From: a virus
Strand: one strand, 5' to 3'
Length of the DNA: 37,902 nucleotides
Virus record (IMG/VR): IMGVR_UViG_3300045116_000569
Span: 1-37,902 of that record
Of the stretch, positions 9,490-16,814 are shown in pieces. The notes under the pieces are model-generated. The model searched no databases, was not told where the DNA came from, and saw only the letters and a list, made by a program, of their open reading frames with translations. A program made the position numbers and the translations under genes. Numbering within the stretch: position 1 is the stretch's first letter; each line of letters begins with the position of its first letter.

Positions 9490-9882
9490 ATGGAGGAGAT
9501 TGGGGCCGTACTGTTCAGCTGGCAATTCCTTCTCATCGGCGTCATCGTTTTTCTGCTGATGTACGTCTTCATGTTTCTGGGGACACGGCTCTGGGCCCTG
9601 GATCGGAAGTGGCTACGTCGGGTCCTGGTCTGGACCTATGCTGCCTCGCCCTACCTCCCGGGTTTCCTCGGCGCTGGTCTCGGTGCGATTCCGGTCTGGC
9701 CTCGACCTGGTCCGTTGCAGGAGCTGCCCGACGAGCAAGGGTACTTCGCCATGATTCTACTGGGGCTCGTCGCCGGACTGCTCTATGAGCGGATCTGGAA
9801 GGGGGTGAAGCAGTACATCGAGTCCAGGGGCCTCGACATCGAGCTTTCCGTGCCGCCACGAGAGCAGCGTCGCTTGAGATGA
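9490..9882 (+). CDS. Three-helix membrane protein, possible holin
   Basis: This gene encodes 130 residues. I chose the ATG at 9490 because GGGGAGG lies just upstream; an in-frame upstream start at 9475 has no such site. Hydrophobic segments lie near residues 8-32, 45-66 and 84-100, followed by a charged, Arg-rich tail. The first gene of a run of four small genes directly after a tailspike is a common place for lysis genes, so a holin role is plausible. The family is not recognised and the protein could instead be another inner-membrane protein. It overlaps the next gene by ATGA. Confidence 0.6.
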   Translation: MEEIGAVLFSWQFLLIGVIVFLLMYVFMFLGTRLWALDRKWLRRVLVWTYAASPYLPGFLGAGLGAIPVWPRPGPLQELPDEQGYFAMILLGLVAGLLYERIWKGVKQYIESRGLDIELSVPPREQRRLR

Positions 9883-10292
9883 ACCCCGTATCGGCATTCC
9901 GTGATGAACTCGCGAAGATCGGGGCTGGCCTCCTGGACACGGTGCCTCGCGTCAATGAGGGTATCGACTCGCTCATCTCATTGCGAGACGCCATTCGTAC
10001 CAGGGGACAAGAAGTTCTGGGGCATCGCAACGTGGCCGTGCCTGCCCAGGTCTTTGCGTCGTTGATGGGGCAAGGCTTCACACCCACCCGGCTCGCCACG
10101 CCGCTTCCCGGAGAGAAGTTCTTCCGCAAGACCTGGCGGAAAGGTCAGCTCCATGCTCACCAGATCGGAGATGAGTACTTTGTGCATCTGGATCGAGTTG
10201 CGCCCACGAAAGGTCTTCGTCAGGCGCTGACTCATTTCCGTGATGAGGGTTGGCCCTCGTTGAAAAAGCGGTTGCTCGAGGAGAGGATGTAG
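9879..10292 (+). CDS. Hypothetical protein with an N-terminal DEL-x-KI motif
   Basis: This frame encodes 137 residues, starting in a 4-nt overlap with the preceding membrane gene. The N-terminus reads FRDELAKIGAG. A similar DELEKIA occurs near the start of the virion-type protein at 35194-36150. The rest is a basic, soluble protein with a C-terminal amphipathic helix and no membrane segment. No peptidoglycan-hydrolase motif is visible, so I do not call it an endolysin despite the neighbouring membrane genes. Function is unknown; a virion-associated protein is one possibility. Confidence 0.6.
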   Translation: MNPVSAFRDELAKIGAGLLDTVPRVNEGIDSLISLRDAIRTRGQEVLGHRNVAVPAQVFASLMGQGFTPTRLATPLPGEKFFRKTWRKGQLHAHQIGDEYFVHLDRVAPTKGLRQALTHFRDEGWPSLKKRLLEERM

Positions 10293-10296
10293 CTGC

Positions 10297-10626
10297 ATGT
10301 GGATCGAGGTCTGGGGCTGGTTCAAGAGATACTGGAAGTGGGTGCTGTTCCCTGTCGGGCTGGGTGGTCTTGTGCTCGGTGTCCTACCCACTCTGCTGAG
10401 CTGGTTTCACACTCGACCCCGGAAGTCGACGACGCTGCCTGTCAAGACCAGGGAGGCTCTGGATCGGCTCAAGTCTGCGGATCGGGAACGAGACCGGCGG
10501 CTGATCGAGCTCGAGGCGCAGCACAGGGCACGACTTCAGGCCCTGAGCGTCAAGGAGCAGGAGGAGCTGGAACAGCTCCGCGGCGCTCCTCTGGAGGATG
10601 TGGTGCGATGGTTCGATTCGCTCTGA
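10297..10626 (+). CDS. Membrane-anchored coiled-coil protein, possible inner spanin
   Basis: This gene encodes 109 residues. GAGGAT lies a few bases before the ATG. One hydrophobic helix sits near residues 14-36, preceded by an aromatic and basic N-terminus. A long charged, heptad-like stretch (residues 48-98, rich in Glu, Arg, Leu and Gln) follows. This N-anchor plus coiled-coil architecture is that of inner spanins such as Rz. Its 3' end overlaps the start of the next, signal-peptide gene by 19 nt, as in many spanin pairs. The overlap and layout support the idea, but no sequence family was recognised. Confidence 0.6.
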   Translation: MWIEVWGWFKRYWKWVLFPVGLGGLVLGVLPTLLSWFHTRPRKSTTLPVKTREALDRLKSADRERDRRLIELEAQHRARLQALSVKEQEELEQLRGAPLEDVVRWFDSL

Positions 10627-11132
10627 TCTGCCTCCTGATATTTTTGCCCCGTGGTGTTCGTGCCGAGCAGAGCTGCGGGCCGCAGGACTACACCTCGGAG
10701 ACCCCGCCGGATGTAGGGTGTCCAGGACCAGGAGAAGATGCACTGGTTCCGGATCTGGATCCTCCGGAGTCGGTTCCTGTTCGATCCGGACAGGTCGTGA
10801 CAGCGCCCTGGGACGGAGCTTTGGTGCATCGTGACCGTCTGGTCTATCTGGGTCTGCGTATCCGCGCACTGCGTAGGCTGCGCTGGCTCGATACGCTGCA
10901 GCTGACCCAACGGTGCCTGATTCAAACGGAACATGCCGAGGACGTGGCTGATATTCGAGAAGACCTGTTACGTGCCCAGGCTGCGGATGCGGAGCGACGT
11001 GCGACGCGAGCAGATCGTCAGGCGCAGCGGGCCGAAGCCTGGTGGAACAGTGTCTGGTTTGGCCTTGTGCTCGGTGTGGTTGGCGCTGGCCTGCTCGTGG
11101 TCCTGGTGGCCTACGTCGTAACCGTTATCTGA
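10608..11132 (+). CDS. Secreted/membrane protein with signal peptide and C-terminal helix, possible spanin partner
   Basis: This gene encodes 174 residues. I chose the ATG at 10608 because GGAGG lies about 10 nt upstream and the N-terminus then begins with a signal-like sequence (MVRFALICLLIFLPRGVRA). Cleavage after VRA is likely. A Cys follows shortly after, but not in a classic lipobox. The middle is Pro/Asp-rich, then comes an Arg/Ala-rich coiled-coil-like region (about 100-140), and a final hydrophobic helix (about 147-172). A periplasmic protein anchored by its C-terminus would fit an envelope-spanning lysis role, though it is neither a canonical o-spanin nor a clear u-spanin. Confidence 0.6.
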   Translation: MVRFALICLLIFLPRGVRAEQSCGPQDYTSETPPDVGCPGPGEDALVPDLDPPESVPVRSGQVVTAPWDGALVHRDRLVYLGLRIRALRRLRWLDTLQLTQRCLIQTEHAEDVADIREDLLRAQAADAERRATRADRQAQRAEAWWNSVWFGLVLGVVGAGLLVVLVAYVVTVI

Positions 11133-11147
11133 ATATCGTACAGAGCT

Positions 11148-11180
11148 AAAAGAGCGATTCCAGGTGGTTGGAATCGCTCT
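11148..11180 (-). terminator. Perfect 12-bp hairpin at the end of the replication operon
   Basis: Arms at 11151-11162 and 11169-11180 are perfect reverse complements (AGAGCGATTCCA) around a 6-nt loop. Read on the - strand, the hairpin is followed by TTTAGCTCTG, a short T-tract. It sits 116 nt beyond the stop of the last - strand gene, in the 163-nt gap between converging transcripts. It could also slow + strand transcription, although no T-tract follows on that side. The rest of the gap shows nothing I recognise. Confidence 0.7.
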
Positions 11181-11295
11181 GCCGAAGGGGCGGCAGAAAG
11201 GAGATGCGGCTACCACCACCGGCAGCCAGGCGCCACTCCCTCAGCACTCTTATGCCAGGACACAAGCTCGTTTTTCGATAGGCGGCGTTGGACGT

Positions 11296-12159
11296 CTACT
11301 TGTCCGCCATGAAGTCCTTGAACTTCTGAAGCCCAGCCGCGTGGGCTTCCTTGATCACCGGGGAGAAGTCCGGGATCTTGAGCGCCGAGAACACCTTGGA
11401 CATCGTCTGGATGGTGATCTCCCGAAGCGAAGACGTGGTGACCGCGGCCAGCTTGGCGGCTCGGGCCAATGCGGGCAACGCGCCCTCCACGCTCTGAACC
11501 AGCTCGGTGAGCTCCCGCACTTCCTTCTGCAGCGTGACCGCCGTGGCCTTGACCGTGGCCAGATCGTCGATGAGCTGCCTCATGTCATCGGCGAGGGCCT
11601 TGATCAGGCCGTCGATGGGCATCAGCGAGGGCGGGCCCGCTTCGGTCTCTGCCGCTGCGGTCGTGGCTGCTCGTCGGCGCACGGGTCGTCGCCTGGGCTC
11701 AGACTCGGTGTCAGGCGGGCTTGTCGGTGGTGCTTCGGCCTCTGCTTCAGTTGTCGGTGGCGCATCGTGGGTCAGGGATCCCTGCCCCAGCTCCAGCTCG
11801 GCGTCGGTCCAGAGCTTATCGATTGCATCCATGTCCTCGTCACTGGCTCTCTCAGTTTTTGTCACGGCCCTCTCCTTGCTCCTCGTTGAACTGGACACCA
11901 TGTTGGCGCTCCCCAGGTCATCGACCCGGGTTGTGCTCGTTGCGTTGAGACTCGGTCCGCCGGGTCTCACTCCTTCGTCCCAGCGTCTCATCAACGCTTC
12001 CACGATTCGCTGCTGCGCTTCGGGGTCATTCCCTCCTTCGATCTCGGCGAGCTCACTGTTGGTGAACCCCATGTCCTCCACGGCCATTTTTCGAAGCAGC
12101 AGCTTCGACATGACCAGCAGACGCTGCCGAAACGCGCGCCTCTCCTCCGCCTCTGCCAT
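11296..12159 (-). CDS. Hypothetical protein with disordered linker and C-terminal coiled coil
   Basis: This gene encodes 287 residues. The ATG at 12159 overlaps the previous stop (TGATG) and has a strong GAGGAGG ribosome-binding site. The N-terminal 75 residues are helical and charged. Residues about 80-195 are low-complexity (Ser, Thr, Glu, Pro, Ala, with an Arg patch) and probably disordered. Residues about 200-270 form a heptad-rich coiled coil, followed by a short helical tail. No enzyme motif was seen. It is the last gene of the - strand operon. The frame is the same one that comes in-phase, without a stop, from the RusA-like gene upstream. Confidence 0.65.
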   Translation of the reverse strand: MAEAEERRAFRQRLLVMSKLLLRKMAVEDMGFTNSELAEIEGGNDPEAQQRIVEALMRRWDEGVRPGGPSLNATSTTRVDDLGSANMVSSSTRSKERAVTKTERASDEDMDAIDKLWTDAELELGQGSLTHDAPPTTEAEAEAPPTSPPDTESEPRRRPVRRRAATTAAAETEAGPPSLMPIDGLIKALADDMRQLIDDLATVKATAVTLQKEVRELTELVQSVEGALPALARAAKLAAVTTSSLREITIQTMSKVFSALKIPDFSPVIKEAHAAGLQKFKDFMADK

Positions 12160-12593
12160 CACTCTTCCTCCTCTTCCGGCTTTCGTGCCTGTGCCATTTT
12201 CATCCGTTCCTCGATTCGTTCCCGGTTTGCTTCGTAGCAGTACAGTATCTCGCTCGGCGGCGCGTTCCAACATTCCATACTGCAGGTCGCCGTGAGTTGG
12301 TCCCGGATCTGTTCCTTGAACGTCGTCGTATACCACCGCAGGCGCTTCCTGAGCAGGTCGACCGGGTCCTGGGGCGGGTTCTGCACTGTAGCACCTCCGT
12401 TGCTCTCCAGGACCAGTTCCGCCAACGCTCTCCTCGACAGCCCGCGATGTGCCCGGAGTCCGCGGAGGCGGAGGATCTCCACAAGCTCGGTGCTGTTCAG
12501 CAGACTCAGATGAGCTGGATCGACCAGCATGCCACCACGGAATGCCTCGTTCCAGTCCACCTCGGGCCAAAACCATTTCTTCCTCTGGCCCAT
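12159..12593 (-). CDS. Hypothetical protein with a SAP-like helical motif
   Basis: This frame encodes 144 residues. I prefer the ATG at 12593 (GGAAGAGG about 9 nt upstream) over an in-frame TTG at 12617. Residues about 30-62 (NSTELVEILRLRGLRAHRGL and onward, with a closing LAELVLES) resemble a SAP-type helix-extended-helix DNA-binding motif. The remainder is helical, contains the Cys pair near TCSMEC, and ends in a Glu-rich tail. It is encoded in a different frame from the RusA-like gene, whose open frame runs across it. A DNA-binding accessory role in recombination is a guess from the motif and neighbours. Confidence 0.6.
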   Translation of the reverse strand: MGQRKKWFWPEVDWNEAFRGGMLVDPAHLSLLNSTELVEILRLRGLRAHRGLSRRALAELVLESNGGATVQNPPQDPVDLLRKRLRWYTTTFKEQIRDQLTATCSMECWNAPPSEILYCYEANRERIEERMKMAQARKPEEEEE

Positions 12594-12594
12594 T

Positions 12595-13041
12595 TTCTTG
12601 CACCTCTTCCACAGCAATTATGCCCAGTTCGACCCGAGGACGGTTTGGATCGCACCACTTCTCCGTGATCCACAAGAAGCCGTGGGAATCATCCAGACCA
12701 AGCGCCTCCGTGACTGCGTCCACAACCAGCTTCTGCCTGTTGGATGGTTCCAGCCGCTTGAACCTGGACTTGCTATGTTTTCTTCGGTTCTCCACGGCTG
12801 GAAACCAGACTCGGAGCCAGAAACCGTAGGCGCGGTCACGGGACAGGTCTAGCTGAGCATGTTCCGGTTTCAACAGTTCTTGTACCACGATGTCCCGGGT
12901 TTTTGTCTTGAACCGCTGCGCCTCGGCGGAGAGCGTGCGACCATGGCCGCGGAGGTTGACATGGATCTTGTTGTCGGATGGTGGTAGAGGAAGTTCCACG
13001 TGGAACAACAACCTAGTCGTCGGTAGCGTCCCGATCAGCAT
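12595..13041 (-). CDS. rusA-like: RusA-like Holliday junction resolvase (no in-frame stop at the expected end)
   Basis: The first ~149 codons from the ATG at 13041 (AAGGAG 6 nt upstream) match the RusA fold. They contain VELPLPPSDNK near residues 15-25, then a basic stretch, then SNRQKLVVDAVTEALGLDDS (residues 100-119), which carries the Lys and paired Asp residues typical of the metal site. RusA dimers cut four-way junctions and are used by phages to resolve recombination or replication intermediates. The end given here is only the end of the recognisable domain. The frame has no stop until 11296, running out of phase through the next gene and in phase into the one after. It overlaps the preceding gene by 29 nt. 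Confidence 0.7.
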
Positions 13042-13645
13042 GGGGCACTCCTTGAATGGTCGCGGCCCGGCGGATGGGGGGCAGTCCTGACCGCATCCTG
13101 CTGATGCTGTTGCCCCGGATCACCGCCTCGAGCTCCAGCTTACGGATCTCCACGTAGCGGGACAAGACCCTGCGACGGCGCTCGACTCGTTCCAGGAGCT
13201 CCTCGACGACATCGAGCTTCCGGTCGAGAATTCGCATTGTCTGCTGGAGAGCGATGATGTGCGGATCCGTCTGTGTTGCGTCATCACGTTCGTCCTTGGT
13301 GCCAGTCTTGCCCCGTTTGACGAGCGCGGTAGCAAGGCGAATCTCGACTGCGAGATCCTTCTTGTCGCTGCGGAGATCCGCGAGGCTACTCCCCACGTAG
13401 CTTGCCCACTCGGCATAGGCCCCCTGGAGGTCTCCGAGCTGGTCGTTGGTCAGGCGGCTTACCTGGGGTAGGGGCATGGAGGGGTCCTCGCTGGCGGGAA
13501 CGGGACTCGGGTAGTAGAGTCCGACGGCCTGGAGCTCCGCTTGGACAGGTGGGCCAAGACCGTGAAACGTATCCAGGAGCTCGGCCAGCTTGGGCTCGAT
13601 CTCTCTCATAGGCGGGATAGGCACTCGTTGTGTTCGATCACGCAT
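13013..13645 (-). CDS. Coiled-coil protein, possible UvsY-type recombination mediator
   Basis: This gene encodes 210 residues from an ATG at 13645 with AGGAG upstream. The N-terminal 75 residues contain Pro-rich stretches. Residues about 78-180 form long charged helices with heptad spacing (for example LDRKLDVVEELLERVERRRR). That is the size and layout of UvsY-like mediators, which load the UvsX/RecA recombinase on ssDNA. The gene lies in the same operon as a RecA/UvsX-like gene, a nuclease and RusA. The mediator role is inferred from layout and neighbours, not from a diagnostic motif; a generic coiled-coil protein remains possible. Confidence 0.6.
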   Translation of the reverse strand: MRDRTQRVPIPPMREIEPKLAELLDTFHGLGPPVQAELQAVGLYYPSPVPASEDPSMPLPQVSRLTNDQLGDLQGAYAEWASYVGSSLADLRSDKKDLAVEIRLATALVKRGKTGTKDERDDATQTDPHIIALQQTMRILDRKLDVVEELLERVERRRRVLSRYVEIRKLELEAVIRGNSISRMRSGLPPIRRAATIQGVPHADRDATDD

Positions 13646-13648
13646 TGT

Positions 13649-14479
13649 TCAGCTCCTGATGATGGGGACGAGGCTTCGATGGCTCTTGCCTCCTAGACAT
13701 GCCGAGCGCATACCGCAGGAGCGGCATCTACCTTGTTCCTGGTGTGAGACGACCTTGTTGTGTCGGGTCTGATCTAGGATGAGCATGGCTCGATTTTCCA
13801 CGGTTTTCCACAGCGTGTCGTCGTAGGCCAGGATACGATGATCGAGTCGGGACGTGTCCTTGTTCATGTACAGCAGCACACCGATCGGGGTATCAGTGAG
13901 TGCCATGTAGATCATGAGCTGTCGCACGTAGGGCGCCTGCGCCTTCCGAAGTCGACCGAAACTGGCTGCATTGAGCCCCTTGTAGTCGAGAAGGTAGCGC
14001 AACAAGACTGTTTCCTGTGGTGAGATCTGTATCCGACGCTGGTGCACGAGAGTGTCGGTCCTGCCCCCGATCCTCAGCCGGCGGGCCTCGGCCGAATGCT
14101 TGTAGATGTCGTACTCGAGGTCAACGTCAAAGCCGCGTGCCTGCCCCAGGGTTTCGTAGTAGTAGCCGAGCTGGATGCCGATGGCCTGACCTGTATCGAG
14201 AAGCAATCGCAGCGGGCCCTTGAACTGGTTCTGCGGAATGTGCCCCAGGAGCTCGAGCTGCAGAAATCGATCGCAGGACGTGTTGAACGAGGTTGCGTGC
14301 ATCACGCTGTGACGTCGCTGCGGATTCCAGCGAACGAGCATCGGGTACTCCCCCGTGTTGGCTCGTTCCACAGACCAATCCATGATCTCCCTGGCAGGAT
14401 TCCAGCCGTCGAGCTTCCGAATCACGTCCGGACCGAGCCGACAAAGGTCGGAGATGCTGAGAAGGCGGGTTTCATTCAC
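13649..14479 (-). CDS. PD-(D/E)XK nuclease of the Cas4/RecB type with a likely Fe-S cluster
   Basis: This gene encodes 276 residues from a GTG at 14479 with AGGAGG 6 nt upstream. The nuclease core is visible: GGRTD (Asp142), LLDYKG (Asp165, Lys167) and Gln187 with Tyr191 in YVRQLMIY. Cys69 plus Cys252, Cys255 and Cys261 near the C-terminus reproduce the split Cys pattern that holds a [4Fe-4S] cluster in Cas4 and AddB-type nucleases. Such phage enzymes resect DNA ends for recombination. It sits between the recombinase and RusA genes, which supports a recombination role; there is no CRISPR context. Its start overlaps the previous gene by 8 nt. Confidence 0.8.
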   Translation of the reverse strand: MNETRLLSISDLCRLGPDVIRKLDGWNPAREIMDWSVERANTGEYPMLVRWNPQRRHSVMHATSFNTSCDRFLQLELLGHIPQNQFKGPLRLLLDTGQAIGIQLGYYYETLGQARGFDVDLEYDIYKHSAEARRLRIGGRTDTLVHQRRIQISPQETVLLRYLLDYKGLNAASFGRLRKAQAPYVRQLMIYMALTDTPIGVLLYMNKDTSRLDHRILAYDDTLWKTVENRAMLILDQTRHNKVVSHQEQGRCRSCGMRSACLGGKSHRSLVPIIRS

Positions 14480-15035
14480 GGGACACCTCCTGGAACGTGC
14501 GCCACGGCATCACGGCCAGCTCGATGCCGCCCTTCAGGCCAATCCGCAGCGCGGCGAAGCGGCTTGTCTGGGCTGCGAGCTTGTGGAGGAGGTTCAGGGT
14601 GTCGCTGCCAATGGAGTAACGAGCCGACTCCGTCATCTTGTCATCGACAACGAAGCGGCTTGTACAAGCATCTCCTTTGCACATTCCACTACCTGAGGCA
14701 GGAACACGGCGACCTTCCAGCTCTGCGGCCAGCTCCAGCTCACGGCGTTGTGTCTTCTTGATCTTGGCTCGTCGACCAGAACGGGTGTTGGTGACGATGA
14801 CGTCATCCAGACTGATCCTACCCTCGTGTAGCACCAGGCGTCCCTGTTGCCTGTGGAACAGGTCGCTCCGCACCAGTTTGCCCAGGCAGGGTGCACAGCC
14901 GATCGCAGCGCAGAAGCATCGGTATGGGAGCATGACTTCGACTCCCAGACAGATCGCCACGTTTTTGCAGATGGGGCAGACAGGTCGTTGTGCCAGGGGG
15001 AGCGTGATCAGGCGGATCACAAATAGTGCAGACAT
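14472..15035 (-). CDS. Cys-rich hypothetical protein, probably zinc-binding
   Basis: This gene encodes 187 residues. The ATG at 15035 follows GAGG and overlaps the recombinase stop by 19 nt. The N-terminal 50 residues contain CPICKNVAIC and CFCAAIGCAPC, seven Cys that could form one or two zinc sites. The middle is basic (RRAKIKKTQRRELE), and a further Cys pair occurs near residue 120. No family was recognised. Tight coupling to recA-like and nuclease genes suggests a DNA-processing accessory protein, but this is only contextual. Confidence 0.6.
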   Translation of the reverse strand: MSALFVIRLITLPLAQRPVCPICKNVAICLGVEVMLPYRCFCAAIGCAPCLGKLVRSDLFHRQQGRLVLHEGRISLDDVIVTNTRSGRRAKIKKTQRRELELAAELEGRRVPASGSGMCKGDACTSRFVVDDKMTESARYSIGSDTLNLLHKLAAQTSRFAALRIGLKGGIELAVMPWRTFQEVSRE

Positions 15036-16309
15036 GACGCATTCCTCTTGTTGAGCACGGCTCGATAGAGTTGACCCCAGGCTCCAACGAGGGCGTCGTC
15101 CTGCGCGTAGAGCTCGCTCAGCAACGTCATGAGCCGGCTGCCGCCTGTGCCCCAGGGAGCTCGCTCCAGGATGACATTGCCGCCGGCATCGATGAGGTCA
15201 CAGCCGGCGCTGCCCTCCTTGCCACGTTTGATCACGAGGCCGAGATGGTCTGCGGTCATGACGAGGTTGTGATGGATGTCGAAGCCGGTCTCGTAGAAGT
15301 ACGGGACCTGTCCCTTGAAGCCTTCGTGGGATCCGGCTTTGGCCTTGACCACTTCCCAGGGAATCCATTTTCCCTGGTACGGGCGCTGCTCCGGGATATG
15401 GCTGCCGTAGCTGAGCATGAGGTCCAGAAGTTTGCCATGTCGTATGGCACGGGGGCTGTTGTCCTCGTAGTCCTTCTGAAAGCGGGCTTTGGCGCCCACC
15501 CCCGTCTTCTGGCGGGTCCGGACCTGTCCGATGATGAGGAGGGATGTGAAGTTGAATCTGCCGCGAAGCGGGCTGCTGAAAAATCCCCAGCACTTCTTCT
15601 GGAACTCACTCAGCATGAGCGCTGTTGCTGCCTGCTTGGGCTCATTTTCGAGCGAGGTCTCCATGCGATAATGAGTCGTGGCGCTGGAGATGCTGTCGAC
15701 GATGACCAGCTGACAGCAGTTGGCCGCTATGAGCTGCGCCGTGGCTTCGAGTCGGGCCTCAGCCGTGCCTCCGTCCATGATGTAGAACGCGCCTATGGTC
15801 TTGGTCAGCGTATCCAGCTCGACAGCTGAAAGGGGTGACAGCCCGGCCACATGCCGTCGTTGCTCTTCGAGCAGGAGCTCATCTTCGGACCAAGGTACAC
15901 AGGCTCCGTTGATCAGAGCGTGTCCCTTGTCTGGAGGAAGCTCGAGCCAGCACCAGCCGATGCTTGCCTCGGCCCCGTAGATTTTTTGACAGGCTGCTAT
16001 CGCGCGCCAGCACAGCGCGTTCTTGCCCACCCCATCTGGCCCGCAGATCTGAGTCGTGCCTCCGCTCGGGGGTCCCCCGAAGGTTTGTGAATCGATATCG
16101 GCGATGTGGAAAGGTCGGCGAAGAAGGAACGGGTTCCCGCTCTGATCTGCGACCTGGATCACCTCGCCGCCAGCGGCCTCGTTGATGAAGGCGACGACCT
16201 GATCCTTGGTCAAGGCAGGAACGACCAGGTCGGCCAGACTACGCTTCTCCTCGTTCTGCTCCGGTAGTGCCTTCGCCTTCCTGGGCTTTTTCGGCTCCTT
16301 CTTCGCCAT
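15017..16309 (-). CDS. recA/uvsX-like: RecA/UvsX-family recombinase
   Basis: This gene encodes 430 residues. I chose the ATG at 16309 because AAAGGA lies 8 nt upstream; the in-frame ATG at 16315 is too close to it. The Walker A region reads CGPDGVGKNAL (Lys96, then Asn97 where Thr or Ser is usual). Walker B is CQLVIVDSISS (Asp205). A segment IIGQVRTRQKTGVG matches the RecA NQIR-x-K-x-GV element that begins loop L2. It should form filaments on ssDNA and drive strand exchange. The N-terminus is Lys/Pro-rich. Neighbours (nuclease, RusA, polymerase, primase, helicase) fit a replication-recombination module. Confidence 0.8.
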   Translation of the reverse strand: MAKKEPKKPRKAKALPEQNEEKRSLADLVVPALTKDQVVAFINEAAGGEVIQVADQSGNPFLLRRPFHIADIDSQTFGGPPSGGTTQICGPDGVGKNALCWRAIAACQKIYGAEASIGWCWLELPPDKGHALINGACVPWSEDELLLEEQRRHVAGLSPLSAVELDTLTKTIGAFYIMDGGTAEARLEATAQLIAANCCQLVIVDSISSATTHYRMETSLENEPKQAATALMLSEFQKKCWGFFSSPLRGRFNFTSLLIIGQVRTRQKTGVGAKARFQKDYEDNSPRAIRHGKLLDLMLSYGSHIPEQRPYQGKWIPWEVVKAKAGSHEGFKGQVPYFYETGFDIHHNLVMTADHLGLVIKRGKEGSAGCDLIDAGGNVILERAPWGTGGSRLMTLLSELYAQDDALVGAWGQLYRAVLNKRNASCLHYL

Positions 16310-16327
16310 GTGCATTATCCTTTCTGC

Positions 16328-16804
16328 CTAGTCCTCATCGATTCTGGTCTCGAAGGGCTCGCTTCCGTGCTCGGGGCAGACCGGCGGCTGCCCTTGCAAC
16401 TCTGCACCGCAGTGTGGACATCGAGCCTTCTCGTCTTGCTGCTCCTGGACCGTCTTGACCACCTGTGCATTCGCGTCGTAGCCATACTTTTCCATCACGC
16501 TCTCCATCGTTTCAAGTTGGGTCTGGGCCTGATCCAGCCGTCGGAGCAGGCGGTTTTTCCAGATCGGAGCGGGTTTGAGGCTGACCCCGAGCGTATGCTT
16601 TCTTGTCTCTATGCTCTTTCCCGGGGTACGCCGGAGCCGTCGGAGATGGGGTCGAATCCGGCAGAAGTTGCGCAGGGTCACGGTCTCCCCGCGGACTGTC
16701 GCGTAGATGATCTGGTTCCATGCTTCGCTGAGGACCTTGGCGACCACCTCGGTGCCGACCTCGGTCCGGTCGGCGACGGCGGTGATGAGCTCCTTGTCTG
16801 TCAT
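16328..16804 (-). CDS. HU/IHF-like DNA-binding protein with C-terminal zinc ribbon
   Basis: This gene encodes 158 residues. I chose the ATG at 16804 because GGAG lies 7 nt upstream inside the end of the polymerase gene. The open frame continues upstream but gives unlikely sequence. Residues 1-85 follow the HU pattern: TDKELITAVADRT, a Gly-Glu-x-Val-x-Leu strand (GETVTLRNF) and a basic arm region rich in Arg. A coiled-coil linker (90-125) leads to CPHC (129-132) and CPEH (143-146), a zinc-ribbon-like pair not part of ordinary HU. A role in bending or compacting phage DNA or assisting replication is inferred. Confidence 0.7.
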   Translation of the reverse strand: MTDKELITAVADRTEVGTEVVAKVLSEAWNQIIYATVRGETVTLRNFCRIRPHLRRLRRTPGKSIETRKHTLGVSLKPAPIWKNRLLRRLDQAQTQLETMESVMEKYGYDANAQVVKTVQEQQDEKARCPHCGAELQGQPPVCPEHGSEPFETRIDED

Positions 16805-16814
16805 CCAACTGCTC

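Noticed and set aside
13649-14479. Cas4-like nuclease as evidence of a CRISPR system
   Set aside because: No repeats or other cas genes are present; phage Cas4/RecB-like nucleases commonly act in recombination.
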